Below are positions 7,662 to 15,717 of a stretch of 32,854 nt of DNA, piece after piece (the stretch's first letter is position 1; each line of letters opens with the position of its first letter). Source of the DNA: Salaquimonas sp. (GTDB lineage: Bacteria > Pseudomonadota > Alphaproteobacteria > Rhizobiales > Rhizobiaceae); NCBI GenBank assembly GCA_028289365.1, contig JANQQM010000112.1, positions 1 through 32,854 on the forward strand. Reading direction: 5' to 3'. Under the pieces are notes generated by a model. The model worked only from the letters and a program-made list of their open reading frames with translations. It was not told the DNA's origin and ran no database searches. A program made the position numbers and the translations under genes.

Positions 7662-8874
7662 CAAAATGGATCAGTCTCTGACCAGACGGTGGTTGTACCG
7701 GGACGTCGTTCATTATGCTGAACTTGGCGAACATCGCACTGCTTCGGCTGTCGATATCGAAACCTCGCACTGGATCAGGAACAGCCTGCTAGAGGCAGGC
7801 ATAGACGCAGAATTCGACACATGGCCGCTACGGCAATTTCAGCTGGATGAATGCTGGGTTGAGCTTCACGGAAAGCGGTTTGGGGCATTTCCTTTATGGC
7901 ACCCAACACCGGCGGGTCCGAGCCCTCTCAAAGAGCAGGTTGTCTTGGCAGAACCAGGTGCTGACATCTCCGGAAAAATTGCGTTAGCACGATTTGACGA
8001 CCTGATGGTCACGCGATCCAGCTGCCATGCGGAGGCGATAGAGGCGCTGGTCAAAGCTGGCGCGACAGCAATAATTGGTTGTACGCCTCACGAGTCCAGC
8101 GAAATTTACGGGCAAAACGTAATCGACCCCTTCAATCAGACGCCATGGCCAATTCCCATTGCCATGATTGCGCCCCGACATTGGCATGCGTTTGCGAATG
8201 CTGCGTTTGAAGGCGACAGCGTTCGCTTCATGCTGGCGGGCCATGACCAAATGGATGCCAAAGCGCACAATGTCATCGGAACAATAAAACGCGGCCCGCG
8301 CTGGGTAATCATATCAACTCCTCAGAGCGGTTGGTTCAGATGTTCCGGAGAGCGCGGCGCCGGTATCGCTGTATTTCTCGAACTGGCGCGTTGGGCAGCA
8401 GCCTCTCAGCTTGAACAAAGCTTTATCTTTCTATCCAGTTCGGGGCACGAAATTGGGCATATGGGAATCCACAACATCCTCGCCCAGAACATTGTTCCTT
8501 CACCTGATGACACGGATTGCTGGCTGCATTTGGGTGCTTCCGTCGGAACCCGAAACCTGACAGAAGCCGATGGTGTTTTGAAGCCCGATGGTCCGGAGCG
8601 GGAAAGCTGGCTGTTATGCTCAGACAGTATCAAGTCGTTTCTGAGCGAAACCTTTCAGGATTTGCCCCATCTGACCCCAGAGGTCTACAAGCGCAAAAAC
8701 GGAGAAATCCGCTGGATATTGGAGCAGGGCTATGACGCCTGCGCGCTCATGGGGCCACAGCGGTTCTTTCACCTGGAATCTGATGGTCCAGAGGCGGTCG
8801 ACCCTGATCTGTTGACTGATGTTGTCACAACGCTAAAGAAGACAATCGAGATGTTGCCGGAACACCGGACATGA
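7648..8874 (+). CDS. Degenerate M28-family metallopeptidase-like protein with PA-like insert
   Basis: The 408-residue protein has the overall plan of M28 aminopeptidase/deacylase proteins: an N-terminal catalytic half, a PA-like insert (about 95-200), then the catalytic core. The core is recognisable at NVIGTIK (208-214), where M28 enzymes continue with a zinc-binding H-x-D and later a D-N. Here the equivalent residues are Pro225, Ser227 and Glu235 (IISTPQSGW, CSGERGAG). The usual Glu-Glu pair reads His267-Glu268 (SSSGHEIGHMG). A late His in FFHLESDGPEAVD is kept. Conventional two-zinc chemistry is therefore doubtful: one metal, an altered site or a non-enzymatic role are all possible. No signal peptide is seen. 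The start overlaps the TctA gene by 14 bases (ATG 7666 is an alternative), and the stop overlaps the next gene by ATGA. Confidence 0.7.
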   Translation: MNRHDKMDQSLTRRWLYRDVVHYAELGEHRTASAVDIETSHWIRNSLLEAGIDAEFDTWPLRQFQLDECWVELHGKRFGAFPLWHPTPAGPSPLKEQVVLAEPGADISGKIALARFDDLMVTRSSCHAEAIEALVKAGATAIIGCTPHESSEIYGQNVIDPFNQTPWPIPIAMIAPRHWHAFANAAFEGDSVRFMLAGHDQMDAKAHNVIGTIKRGPRWVIISTPQSGWFRCSGERGAGIAVFLELARWAAASQLEQSFIFLSSSGHEIGHMGIHNILAQNIVPSPDDTDCWLHLGASVGTRNLTEADGVLKPDGPERESWLLCSDSIKSFLSETFQDLPHLTPEVYKRKNGEIRWILEQGYDACALMGPQRFFHLESDGPEAVDPDLLTDVVTTLKKTIEMLPEHRT

Positions 8875-11189
8875 CATCTGCAAGCATCAACAAAGACAAC
8901 CATATGAAACTCACATCATCCCATTGGGGTACCTACCGGATTACCGGCGATGATCTTGTGCCGGTCGCGCAGGACATGCATCCCTCTGCAGCAGGCAAGG
9001 GGTGGTTCAGTGCAGCAACAGATCCAAAGATCCGCGTGGCGCGGCCATCCTTTCGAACCAGATGGTTGAAGGGGAGGGATCGTGACCGTCACGGTGCGGC
9101 AGAATTTGTGGAATTGCCCTGGGATGAAGCGCTGGACATCGTTGCGGAAGAATTGCGCCGTGTCATTGATGTCCATGGCAACCAGGCAATATTCGGCGGG
9201 TCCTATGGTTGGGCCAGTGCAGGGCGGTTTCACCACGCGCAATCTCAACTCAAACGCTTTCTGATTTGTATCGGCGGTTGCACATCTTCCCGCAACACCT
9301 ATTCCCATGCCGGAACCGAGGTTCTCTGGCCGCATATCATTGGGCTGTCAAACCGGGATCTGATGCATGAACTGACCAGTTGGGACCGCATCTGCGACCA
9401 CAGCAAGTTGATTGTTTCTTTCGGGGGTATCTCGCCCAGGACCGCTCAGATCAGTGCCGGAGGAACTTCAACGCATTCCGTACAAACGTGGCTGGAAAGG
9501 CTAAGTACAGATGACCGCCGAATGGTCAATATATCGCCTGTTAAGTCTGATTTTGAAGGGGCGGAATGGTTGCCGATCAGACCGGGTACTGATCGCGCAC
9601 TGATCTTGGCTTTATCGCAAGTGATTCTATCGCACGGTCTTGAAAATCGTGATTTTCTCAATCGCTGTACCGTCGGCGCCGAACGGTTTGCCGATAGCGT
9701 TATGGGACGTATCGATGGTATCCCTAAAACCCCTGAATGGGCTGAACCGATTTGCGGAATAGCAGCGGCAGAGATTGAATTGCTTGCGCTTGCGCTTGTG
9801 CAGAACCCATCAATGCTGACCATGACCTGGAGCCTGCAACGTCAGGATCGCGGCGAAGAAACCGTCTGGGCAGGACTGAATTTAGCCTGCCTGATTGGCC
9901 AGATTGGTCGTCCCGGTTGCGGGTTTGGCTATGGTTATGGCTCGATGAACACATCAGGTCAGCCGGTGGGCCTGTGGAACTGGCCAAGTTTTCCGCAAGG
10001 CAACAATCCGGTTAAGGATTTCATCCCGGTGGCAAGGGTAACCGACATGCTGGAAAGTCCCGGAGAGACATTCCGTTATGACGGCGGGACCTACAAATAT
10101 CCCGATATCAAACTGGTCTGGTGGGCCGGCGGAAATCCGTTCCACCACCAACAGGATCTGAACCGGCTTGCCAAGGCCTGGCAAAATCCGGAAACCGTTA
10201 TTGTCAACGAACACAGCTGGACGGCAACAGCCCGCCGTGCAGACATTGTCCTGCCGGCCACGACTCCGCTCGAACGTGACGACCTGATGATGATGCGCCG
10301 GGATCCGGTGCTGGTCTATATGTCGGCGGTGCACCCACCCTTTGGCGAGGCCCGCAATGAATACGACATATTTGGTGATCTGGCTGCGCGAATGGGTGTT
10401 GGCGAAGCCCATGGTGAAAACCGCAGCTCCGACGACTGGCTGCAATATTTGTGGTCGCAAGCCGAAGTCTACGGGAGGGAATTGGGCATTGATCTTCCGG
10501 ATTTCGAAACCTTTCAACAGCAAGGCTGGTTTGAGATCCCGAATGCTTCAAGAAGCACTGACCTGTTCTCGGACTTTGTGGCCGATCCTGAAGCCCATCC
10601 ATTAAACACACCTTCAGGCCGCATCGAGATGTCGAGCGCCGTGATCGGATCAATGGGATTGGACGATATCTCGGATACGCCTGGCTGGGCAGATGCAGCC
10701 GAGAGTCTAACTTCGGCTGGCAGCGACGAATTGCACCTTATTTCGCCACAACCCGAATACCGCCTACATGCGCAAAACGATCCGGGAACTGCGACCAGAG
10801 CAACCAAAATAGAGGGTCGGGAGCCGTGTCGAATTCATCCCGAAACTGCAGACCGTTTTGATCTGTCGGAAAACGATATCGTCGAGATCTACAACCGTCG
10901 CGGATCATGCCTGAGCGCCATCGTGACCGACAACGGTTTGCATCGCGATTGCATCATGCTTCCGACCGGTGCCTGGCTTGATATTGTCGAGATCGACGGA
11001 CAGCCGGTGGATGTACACGGCAACCCCAATGTTCTGACCTTGGACAAAGGCTCCTCACAGCTTTCTCAGGGCAACTCAGCCCATACGACCCTGGTGCGTA
11101 TCCGCAAATGGAATGGAAATGCTCCGCCGGTCACCGTGTTTGACGGACCAGCCTTGGTTCAGGGACAACCCGAAGATGTCGCTCTATGA
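8871..11189 (+). CDS. Molybdopterin-dependent oxidoreductase, BisC/TorA/DMSO reductase type
   Basis: Bis-MGD molybdenum enzyme of 772 residues, related to biotin sulfoxide reductase, TMAO reductase and DMSO reductase, which reduce S- or N-oxides. GGSYGWASAGRFHH carries Tyr112 and Trp114, matching the substrate-site Tyr-x-Trp of DMSO reductase. Ser145 in NTYSHAG lies 33 residues after the Tyr, as does the molybdenum-ligand serine there. The N-terminal cysteine motif for an Fe-S cluster is absent, as expected for this branch. No twin-arginine signal is visible, so the enzyme is probably cytoplasmic like BisC. Late segments NEHSWTATARRADIVLPATTPLERDD and TPSGRIEMSS are typical cofactor-binding regions. 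The start overlaps the preceding stop (ATGA); Met12 (8904) is an alternative start. It is the last gene of the TTT operon. The substrate is unknown, and the enzyme might work as an oxidase or dehydrogenase instead. Confidence 0.9.
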   Translation: MTSASINKDNHMKLTSSHWGTYRITGDDLVPVAQDMHPSAAGKGWFSAATDPKIRVARPSFRTRWLKGRDRDRHGAAEFVELPWDEALDIVAEELRRVIDVHGNQAIFGGSYGWASAGRFHHAQSQLKRFLICIGGCTSSRNTYSHAGTEVLWPHIIGLSNRDLMHELTSWDRICDHSKLIVSFGGISPRTAQISAGGTSTHSVQTWLERLSTDDRRMVNISPVKSDFEGAEWLPIRPGTDRALILALSQVILSHGLENRDFLNRCTVGAERFADSVMGRIDGIPKTPEWAEPICGIAAAEIELLALALVQNPSMLTMTWSLQRQDRGEETVWAGLNLACLIGQIGRPGCGFGYGYGSMNTSGQPVGLWNWPSFPQGNNPVKDFIPVARVTDMLESPGETFRYDGGTYKYPDIKLVWWAGGNPFHHQQDLNRLAKAWQNPETVIVNEHSWTATARRADIVLPATTPLERDDLMMMRRDPVLVYMSAVHPPFGEARNEYDIFGDLAARMGVGEAHGENRSSDDWLQYLWSQAEVYGRELGIDLPDFETFQQQGWFEIPNASRSTDLFSDFVADPEAHPLNTPSGRIEMSSAVIGSMGLDDISDTPGWADAAESLTSAGSDELHLISPQPEYRLHAQNDPGTATRATKIEGREPCRIHPETADRFDLSENDIVEIYNRRGSCLSAIVTDNGLHRDCIMLPTGAWLDIVEIDGQPVDVHGNPNVLTLDKGSSQLSQGNSAHTTLVRIRKWNGNAPPVTVFDGPALVQGQPEDVAL

Positions 11190-11293
11190 TTGCCGCTGAT
11201 TTCTGGGCAAGTTTGGCTTTTTGTTAAGTTCTAAAAGGTCGGTAATTGGCACAAACAGCTGTCACTGATGATCAGCCATGACAGTCAAATCAT

Positions 11294-11316
11294 CATGACC
11301 AGGTCATGTGACCTGG
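11294..11316. promoter_or_regulatory. Two overlapping palindromes after the transport operon
   Basis: CATGACC-A-GGTCATG (11294-11308) is a perfect inverted repeat. It overlaps a second one, CCAGGTCA-TG-TGACCTGG (11299-11316), so the central arm can pair with either neighbour. There is no T-run after it, so it is not a standard terminator. It lies 105 bases after the molybdoenzyme stop and about 140 bases before the next start. It could be an operator for a dimeric regulator or a transcript-end hairpin. Confidence 0.4.
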
Positions 11317-11385
11317 CCGGATGCTCTTATTAGTCACTTTGCCTAATATTGAGTAGATGCACCAGGTTTGACTTGAATTGCATCG

Positions 11386-11415
11386 TTGATACCTGTCAAT
11401 TTTTCAGGATAAGAT
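11386..11415 (+). promoter_or_regulatory. Possible sigma70-like promoter
   Basis: TTGATA at 11386-11391, an 18-base spacer and TAAGAT at 11410-11415 resemble a vegetative promoter. They sit 38 bases upstream of the ATG of the small secreted protein. This is a match by eye only. Confidence 0.3.
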
Positions 11416-11453
11416 ATGTCAGTTGTCTAATTTAAATAAAGCCGAGGAAACCG

Positions 11454-11768
11454 ATGTTTGATTTCAAATGGATCTTTGTGACATGTGCCGTTTGCCTTGC
11501 TGTTTTGGTTGGTAGCGCTCAATATAATCAAGCTTTAGCTGTCCAGACGGCAGAACAAATGACCTGCGACCAGGCAAAAGCCTTTTATCAAAGAAATGGC
11601 TACATCTATAAGATAGTGGGCGGAGTGCCGACACGTATCCAGAGAGGCGGATCAATACTCGATGCTGGTGCTGTTCGCTGCACAGGTCGGACGCGAAATC
11701 AGATGACTTACAGTGTTCCGACCCGCGATAGACGCCGTTGTACAGTATCGACATATTGTACTGGCTAG
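11454..11768 (+). CDS. Small secreted four-cysteine protein, function unknown
   Basis: I do not recognise a named family. The 104-residue product starts at an ATG preceded by GAGGA (11442-11446). It has a signal peptide (about residues 1-30: FDFKWIFVTCAVCLAVLVGS, ending near QALA). The mature part is basic and has four cysteines: in MTCDQAKAFYQRNGYIYK, in AVRCTGR, and two near the end in RRRCTVSTYC. That spacing suggests two disulfide bonds in the periplasm or outside the cell. The short exported proteins with a C-terminal RRC-x5-C that I recall from alphaproteobacteria are similar. It stands alone, with a possible promoter upstream and an orphan binding protein about 110 bases downstream. 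Confidence 0.7.
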   Translation: MFDFKWIFVTCAVCLAVLVGSAQYNQALAVQTAEQMTCDQAKAFYQRNGYIYKIVGGVPTRIQRGGSILDAGAVRCTGRTRNQMTYSVPTRDRRRCTVSTYCTG

Positions 11769-11877
11769 TCGACACAGGCTCGGACACCAAGAATTTTTTG
11801 GCGCAGGATTACTGTGGCTACTGAACCAGGGTTCAACTGAGCTACCCGATAATCTCCGAAACAATTGGGGAAACACC

Positions 11878-12630
11878 TTGTCGATTCGTACTGTCCTCTT
11901 ACTGGCATTTATGGCTCCAGTTTCGATTGCCTTGGCAGAAGAACCCCTTAGCGCCGCCATCAATCTCGATATTCCACCCTATATCATGAACGAAGCGACT
12001 GACGGGCTCGAAATCGCAATTGTAAAGAAAGCGCTGCCGGGGCAAAACGTAGAATTTGTCCAGATGCCATTTAACGAGATTAACCAGGCAATTTCCTCAG
12101 GTACGGCCGACCTAGCAGTGTCGGTGGCCGCTACCGATAGCGATGGAATCTATTCGGATTACTTCATTACCTTTGAGAATTATGCGATCAGCCACGAAGC
12201 AGTGAAGCTGGAGATAAACGATATCTCGGATTTGGCAGGCCGTCCGCTTCTTACATGGCAGGGTGCATATTTTGAGCTCGGCCCGGCATTTGAAGCAATG
12301 TATGGCCCTGGCGGCTCGGAGCATGCCAACTATATTGAAGTCGCAGATCTTCAGGAGCTGGTAGTCCAATTCTGGCGTGATCCGGACAGCATTGCGGTTA
12401 TCGACCACAATGTTTTCAGATATTTCACCGATCAAGCAGGCGAGACAATGCAGGAGGCCAGGCTGCACGACCTTTTTGCGCCCGGCAGCAATTTTCGGGT
12501 TGGTTTTCGCGATGCTGATGTCAGGGACCAGTTTGACGCAGGGCTGTCGCAATTGTGCGAAAGCGGCGAGTATGGGCGCTTGCTGGAACGCTACAAAGTC
12601 GAGCTGCGAAAATCGGTTTGCGAAGATTGA
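11878..12630 (+). CDS. Periplasmic solute-binding protein, family 3 type (orphan)
   Basis: This is a 250-residue extracytoplasmic binding protein of the amino-acid type (SBP_bac_3). A TTG start at 11878 gives a proper signal peptide, SIRTVLLLAFMAPVSIALA followed by EEP, with a GGGG run 8-11 bases upstream. The open frame extends further upstream, but that part is hydrophilic and overlaps the preceding gene. The body shows the family pattern: INLDIPPYIM near the N-terminus, VQMPFNEINQAISSGTADLAVSVAATDSD and DISDLAGRPLLTWQGAYFE. The C-terminal helices end in a short Cys-containing tail. Family members normally feed an ABC permease, but none is next to it, so it may serve a distant transporter or act as a sensor or chaperone-like protein. 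Neighbouring genes give no clue to the ligand. Confidence 0.78.
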   Translation: MSIRTVLLLAFMAPVSIALAEEPLSAAINLDIPPYIMNEATDGLEIAIVKKALPGQNVEFVQMPFNEINQAISSGTADLAVSVAATDSDGIYSDYFITFENYAISHEAVKLEINDISDLAGRPLLTWQGAYFELGPAFEAMYGPGGSEHANYIEVADLQELVVQFWRDPDSIAVIDHNVFRYFTDQAGETMQEARLHDLFAPGSNFRVGFRDADVRDQFDAGLSQLCESGEYGRLLERYKVELRKSVCED

Positions 12631-12726
12631 GTGCAAAGAAACTAGGCCCAAGTTTTCTGCAAATTCTGGCTTAGCCAATGCTCAACAGCTTCGTGCACAT
12701 GCATCACGGTATTGGTTGACAGTAAT

Positions 12727-13116
12727 TCACTCGACCTTGGGCAGCACGGCCTGACACTCGATTTCCACTTTCATTCGCGGATCGACCAAAGCGGAGACCT
12801 CAACCAGTGTTGATGCCGGGCGGTGCTCGCCGAAATATTCTACGCGTCTTGGATTGATTGCTGCGCGCTCGGATATGTCAGTCATGAAGACTTGGACTTT
12901 GACGATGTGTTCTGGCCTGCCGCCTGCAGCCCGTAGGCACGCGTCCATTGAATTGATGGCAATATCAAACTGGGAGACCGTATCTTCGGGAATCGTTCCG
13001 TCTGCTTTCATGCCAACGATGCCGGAAACCCATATGTGGTTGTCGGCCTTGACTGAATGGCAATAGTGGCTGACAGGTGGCAGCTCATCTTCAACCATGA
13101 AACGCTCTATCGTCAT
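12727..13116 (-). CDS. RidA/YER057c/UK114 family protein, catalytic arginine not conserved
   Basis: RidA proteins hydrolyse reactive enamines and imines made by PLP enzymes. The start at ATG 13114-13116 has AGGAG at the right distance; an extension to 13233 is unlikely to be translated. The 129-residue product fits the family length and shows HIWVSGIVGMKADGTI, QFDIAINSMDACLRAAGG, HIVKVQVFMTD and the C-terminal KVEIECQAVLP. Archetypal RidA has an arginine in the segment usually read as PARS, which binds the substrate carboxylate. Here the segment is RPASTLVEV, with Ser102 at that position, although Glu120 is kept. That points to one of the Rid subfamilies without imine deaminase activity, perhaps with a catabolic role. 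It lies convergent with the orphan binding protein and downstream of tRNA-Glu on the same strand. Confidence 0.85.
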   Translation of the reverse strand: MTIERFMVEDELPPVSHYCHSVKADNHIWVSGIVGMKADGTIPEDTVSQFDIAINSMDACLRAAGGRPEHIVKVQVFMTDISERAAINPRRVEYFGEHRPASTLVEVSALVDPRMKVEIECQAVLPKVE

Positions 13117-13256
13117 AATTTTGCTCCTTTGTCTCAGGGTAGGGCCGCGATTAAACCCGCTCTCAAGGATGGATGATTCGGGCGTGAACAAAGACCCGCA
13201 CATACGACAAATATTGGACAGAATATCCAACAAATCAGCAAAATTATTGAGTTAAC

Positions 13257-13332
13257 TGGTACGCCCTACGGGACTCGAACCCGTGTTTCCGCCGTGAAAG
13301 GGCGGCGTCCTAGACCGCTAGACGAAGGGCGC
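13257..13332 (-). tRNA. tRNA-Glu (anticodon TTC)
   Basis: Read on the minus strand, GCGCCCT pairs with AGGGCGT as a seven-base acceptor stem, with a G-U closing pair. The anticodon stem is CCGCC/GGCGG around CTTTCAC with anticodon TTC. The T arm is ACGGG-TTCGAGT-CCCGT. Discriminator A and an encoded CCA complete the gene (CCA at 13257-13259). It is a standalone tRNA between the RidA-like gene and gloA. Confidence 0.96.
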
Positions 13333-13508
13333 GGCTATTCCCGGCGGGAATAAAGCAGGAATCTCTGCTCGACGTCGCCGGGTTATAGAGGCGAATTACA
13401 CAGGCTTCAACCTGAAAAACACCGCTAATCCGAGTTTTTTGTGCTTGCCCGAATTTGACCGATTTGCAGCGTCGAAACGGCAAATTGCATCAATTCACCG
13501 CGGATTGA

Positions 13509-13964
13509 TCACCACTTGCCGTTATTGCCCATGCTTTTCCAGGGTTCAGCCGGTTCCAAAGCGTCGCCTTTTTGCAACAGTTCGATGGAAATATTATCCG
13601 GCGACCGAACGAACGCCATGTGTCCGTCCCGCGGTGGCCGGTTGATGGTGACTCCGGCATCCATCAGCTTCTGGCACAACGCATATATGTCATCGACGAC
13701 ATAGGCGAGGTGACCAAAATTGCGACCTTCGTCATAATCCTCAGGGTCCCAATTATGGGTCAGTTCCAGACAGGGGATCCGTTTTTTCTCTTCTGAATCA
13801 AGCTCTGTATCCCCAATATCATGCGGTGCGGCGAGGAAAATCAGGGTAAATCGGCCGGCTTCTGATTCCCTGCGGCGAACCTCTTTCATACCAAGCAGGT
13901 TACAATAAAAGTCGAGTGATTTGTCGACATCGGTGACACGAACCATCGTATGCAAGTACTTCAT
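13509..13964 (-). CDS. gloA: Lactoylglutathione lyase (glyoxalase I)
   Basis: Converts the hemithioacetal of methylglyoxal and glutathione to S-lactoylglutathione, the first step of methylglyoxal detoxification in the cytoplasm. The start at ATG 13962-13964 gives 151 residues. MKYLHTMVRVTDVDKSLDFYCNLLGMK is nearly the canonical GloA N-terminus. All four metal ligands are present: His5, Glu67 (CLELTHNW), His85 (FGHLAYVVDD) and Glu128 (ISIELLQKG). A longer frame to 14189 is mostly noncoding and overlaps the next gene's start region. The protein is slightly longer than E. coli GloA because of an insert at about residues 45-62 and a C-terminal tail. It stands alone on the minus strand, divergent from the cold-shock gene. 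Confidence 0.95.
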   Translation of the reverse strand: MKYLHTMVRVTDVDKSLDFYCNLLGMKEVRRRESEAGRFTLIFLAAPHDIGDTELDSEEKKRIPCLELTHNWDPEDYDEGRNFGHLAYVVDDIYALCQKLMDAGVTINRPPRDGHMAFVRSPDNISIELLQKGDALEPAEPWKSMGNNGKW

Positions 13965-14093
13965 TTTTGAGACTCCGCCTGTGAATTGGTGATTGAATTG
14001 ACGAAAATATAGTACTTTCCCACAGCCAAAGAAGGATATTTCAAAAACTTTCTTTTTGGGTATTGCAGGAGCCGCCCCCGAAGATGTTATGAT

Positions 14094-14732
14094 TTGGTGG
14101 AGAATCAGAGCGAGGACGACCGCGAGGCGCGGCAATACAAGGGCTCGGTTAGAATGGGGGCCAAAGCGGCAGCCGGAAATCCCCGGCAAGACACCGTCGA
14201 GGAAGAAACTTCAGCCAGTGATGTGTCAGCTGAGGTTCTCGAAGTGTCTGGAGCGATAAAATGGTTTGATGTTGCCAAGGGATTTGGCTTCATTGTCCCG
14301 GACGGCGATCTGCCGGACGTGCTTGTGCACGTAACCTGCCTGCGCAAGGATGGCTACACGACAGTATTGGAAGGCGCGCGCATCGTTTGCGAAGCGGTCA
14401 AGCGCGAAAAGGGCCTGCAGGCACTGCGAATTCTCTCAATGGATGACTCAACTGCCGTTCATCCAAGTTTGCAGTCATCTGGTACACACACTCAGGTAGC
14501 TGCAGAAAGCGACTTGGAACGTGTCCAGGTCAAATGGTTCAACCGGACAAAGGGATACGGATTTGTCGTGCGCGAGGGCGAGGACATCTTTGTGCACATG
14601 GAGACGCTCAGGCGCTTTGGCTTGACCGAACTTCATCCGGGCCAGTTCGTACGGGTGAGATTTGGCCGCGGTCCGAAGGGGTTGATGGCCGCCGAGATCT
14701 ATCCCGACAACAGCTCGCCGCCGACGCATTGA
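14094..14732 (+). CDS. Cold-shock protein with two cold-shock domains
   Basis: RNA/DNA-binding protein with two cold-shock domains, a layout common in alphaproteobacteria. The first domain (about residues 50-115) has [19 protein letters not shown], with RNP1 intact and RNP2 altered to VLVHVT. The second (about 143-205) has [31 protein letters not shown], with both RNP motifs intact. A charged, probably disordered N-terminus of about 45 residues precedes them, and a linker lies between. The start is uncertain: TTG 14094 and GTG 14097 are adjacent, and ATG 14154 would remove 20 residues; no clear ribosome site decides it. Likely roles are RNA chaperoning, translation control and stress adaptation. 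It is divergent from gloA and followed by the DUF192 gene on the same strand. Confidence 0.9.
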   Translation: MVENQSEDDREARQYKGSVRMGAKAAAGNPRQDTVEEETSASDVSAEVLEVSGAIKWFDVAKGFGFIVPDGDLPDVLVHVTCLRKDGYTTVLEGARIVCEAVKREKGLQALRILSMDDSTAVHPSLQSSGTHTQVAAESDLERVQVKWFNRTKGYGFVVREGEDIFVHMETLRRFGLTELHPGQFVRVRFGRGPKGLMAAEIYPDNSSPPTH

Positions 14733-14927
14733 CCGCTGCTGGGCAAAAGTCCCGTTTCTCGGAAAACTTCTCTTTTCAAATATCGAATTGGCATTAACCC
14801 GGTAAAACGGGCCAAGGCTGGAATGGCTGTCTGTCAGACATAATTTGACATAATGCACGAATATGCTCCATTGCATCGGCCCCAAAAGGCGCTTGGCCAT
14901 CTGGCTACATAATTGGGAAACACATGC

Positions 14928-15455
14928 ATGCTCCATCTTCAGGAACCATATTTCCGTAAAGTGAAATCAGGTCCGCTACGCAATCTGTTATACGGCATTC
15001 TGGTTTTGATCGTTGCTGCGGTGGTGTTGCAGGTGGCTTCTCATGCCCAGCAGGCTGCCGGCGTACCGCAAATCCTCGATTCAGAAGATCTTGTCATCGT
15101 CACTGCGGGGGGATCTCATACGCTGAAGGTTGAAATCGCCGATGAGCCGCATGAGCAGGCAAAGGGGCTGATGTTTCGCGAAGATCTGGCTGCAAACGAA
15201 GGCATGCTGTTTGATTTCGGCGAAACCAGAATGGTCACCATGTGGATGAAAAACACGCCTTTATCTCTCGACATGCTGTTTGTCAGGTCGGACGGGACCG
15301 TTGCCACCATTGCCGAGCGAACCGAACCCTTTTCATTGAAGACCATCAGTTCGGGGGAACCTGTATCCTTTGTGCTTGAATTGCGCGGCGGCGTGGCAAA
15401 ACTGATGGGTATCAAGCCGGGGGACCGCCTGGAACACCGTCTGTTCGACAGTTAA
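14928..15455 (+). CDS. DUF192 family exported/membrane-anchored protein
   Basis: DUF192 proteins are small beta-rich proteins of uncertain function, usually exported. The start at ATG 14928 gives 175 residues with a basic N-terminus and one hydrophobic segment (about residues 20-40, NLLYGILVLIVAAVVLQVA). That segment is either an uncleaved anchor or a signal peptide ending near SHAQQA. The conserved blocks follow: VEIADEPHEQAKGLMFREDLAANEGMLFDFGE, then MWMKNTPLSLDMLFVRSDGTV and a C-terminal VSFVLELRGGVAKLMGIKPGDRLEH. These fit the family very well. In alphaproteobacteria a DUF192 gene often sits beside a cold-shock gene, as it does here; this is from memory of genome layouts. Confidence 0.92.
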   Translation: MLHLQEPYFRKVKSGPLRNLLYGILVLIVAAVVLQVASHAQQAAGVPQILDSEDLVIVTAGGSHTLKVEIADEPHEQAKGLMFREDLAANEGMLFDFGETRMVTMWMKNTPLSLDMLFVRSDGTVATIAERTEPFSLKTISSGEPVSFVLELRGGVAKLMGIKPGDRLEHRLFDS

Positions 15456-15583
15456 GCCAGCAAATGAGCCTGGGTCCGGGAGGTCGAATATACGAACAAG
15501 AAGAAATTCATGATTTTCCTACTTGCAGGTCCATTGGCCAGAGTGTAGGAAAACGCGCTCCCGGTGAACCGTGGAGAACTATT

Positions 15584-15660
<77 letters not shown>

Positions 15661-15717
15661 ATCACATAAACCATCTCTGAAGCAACCGGCAGCGGCTTTA
15701 TCAGCGCCAGCCATCCT

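Noticed and set aside
11713-11877. N-terminal extension of the orphan binding protein
   Set aside because: The added residues are not signal-like and partly overlap the secreted protein gene; the signal peptide begins at TTG 11878.
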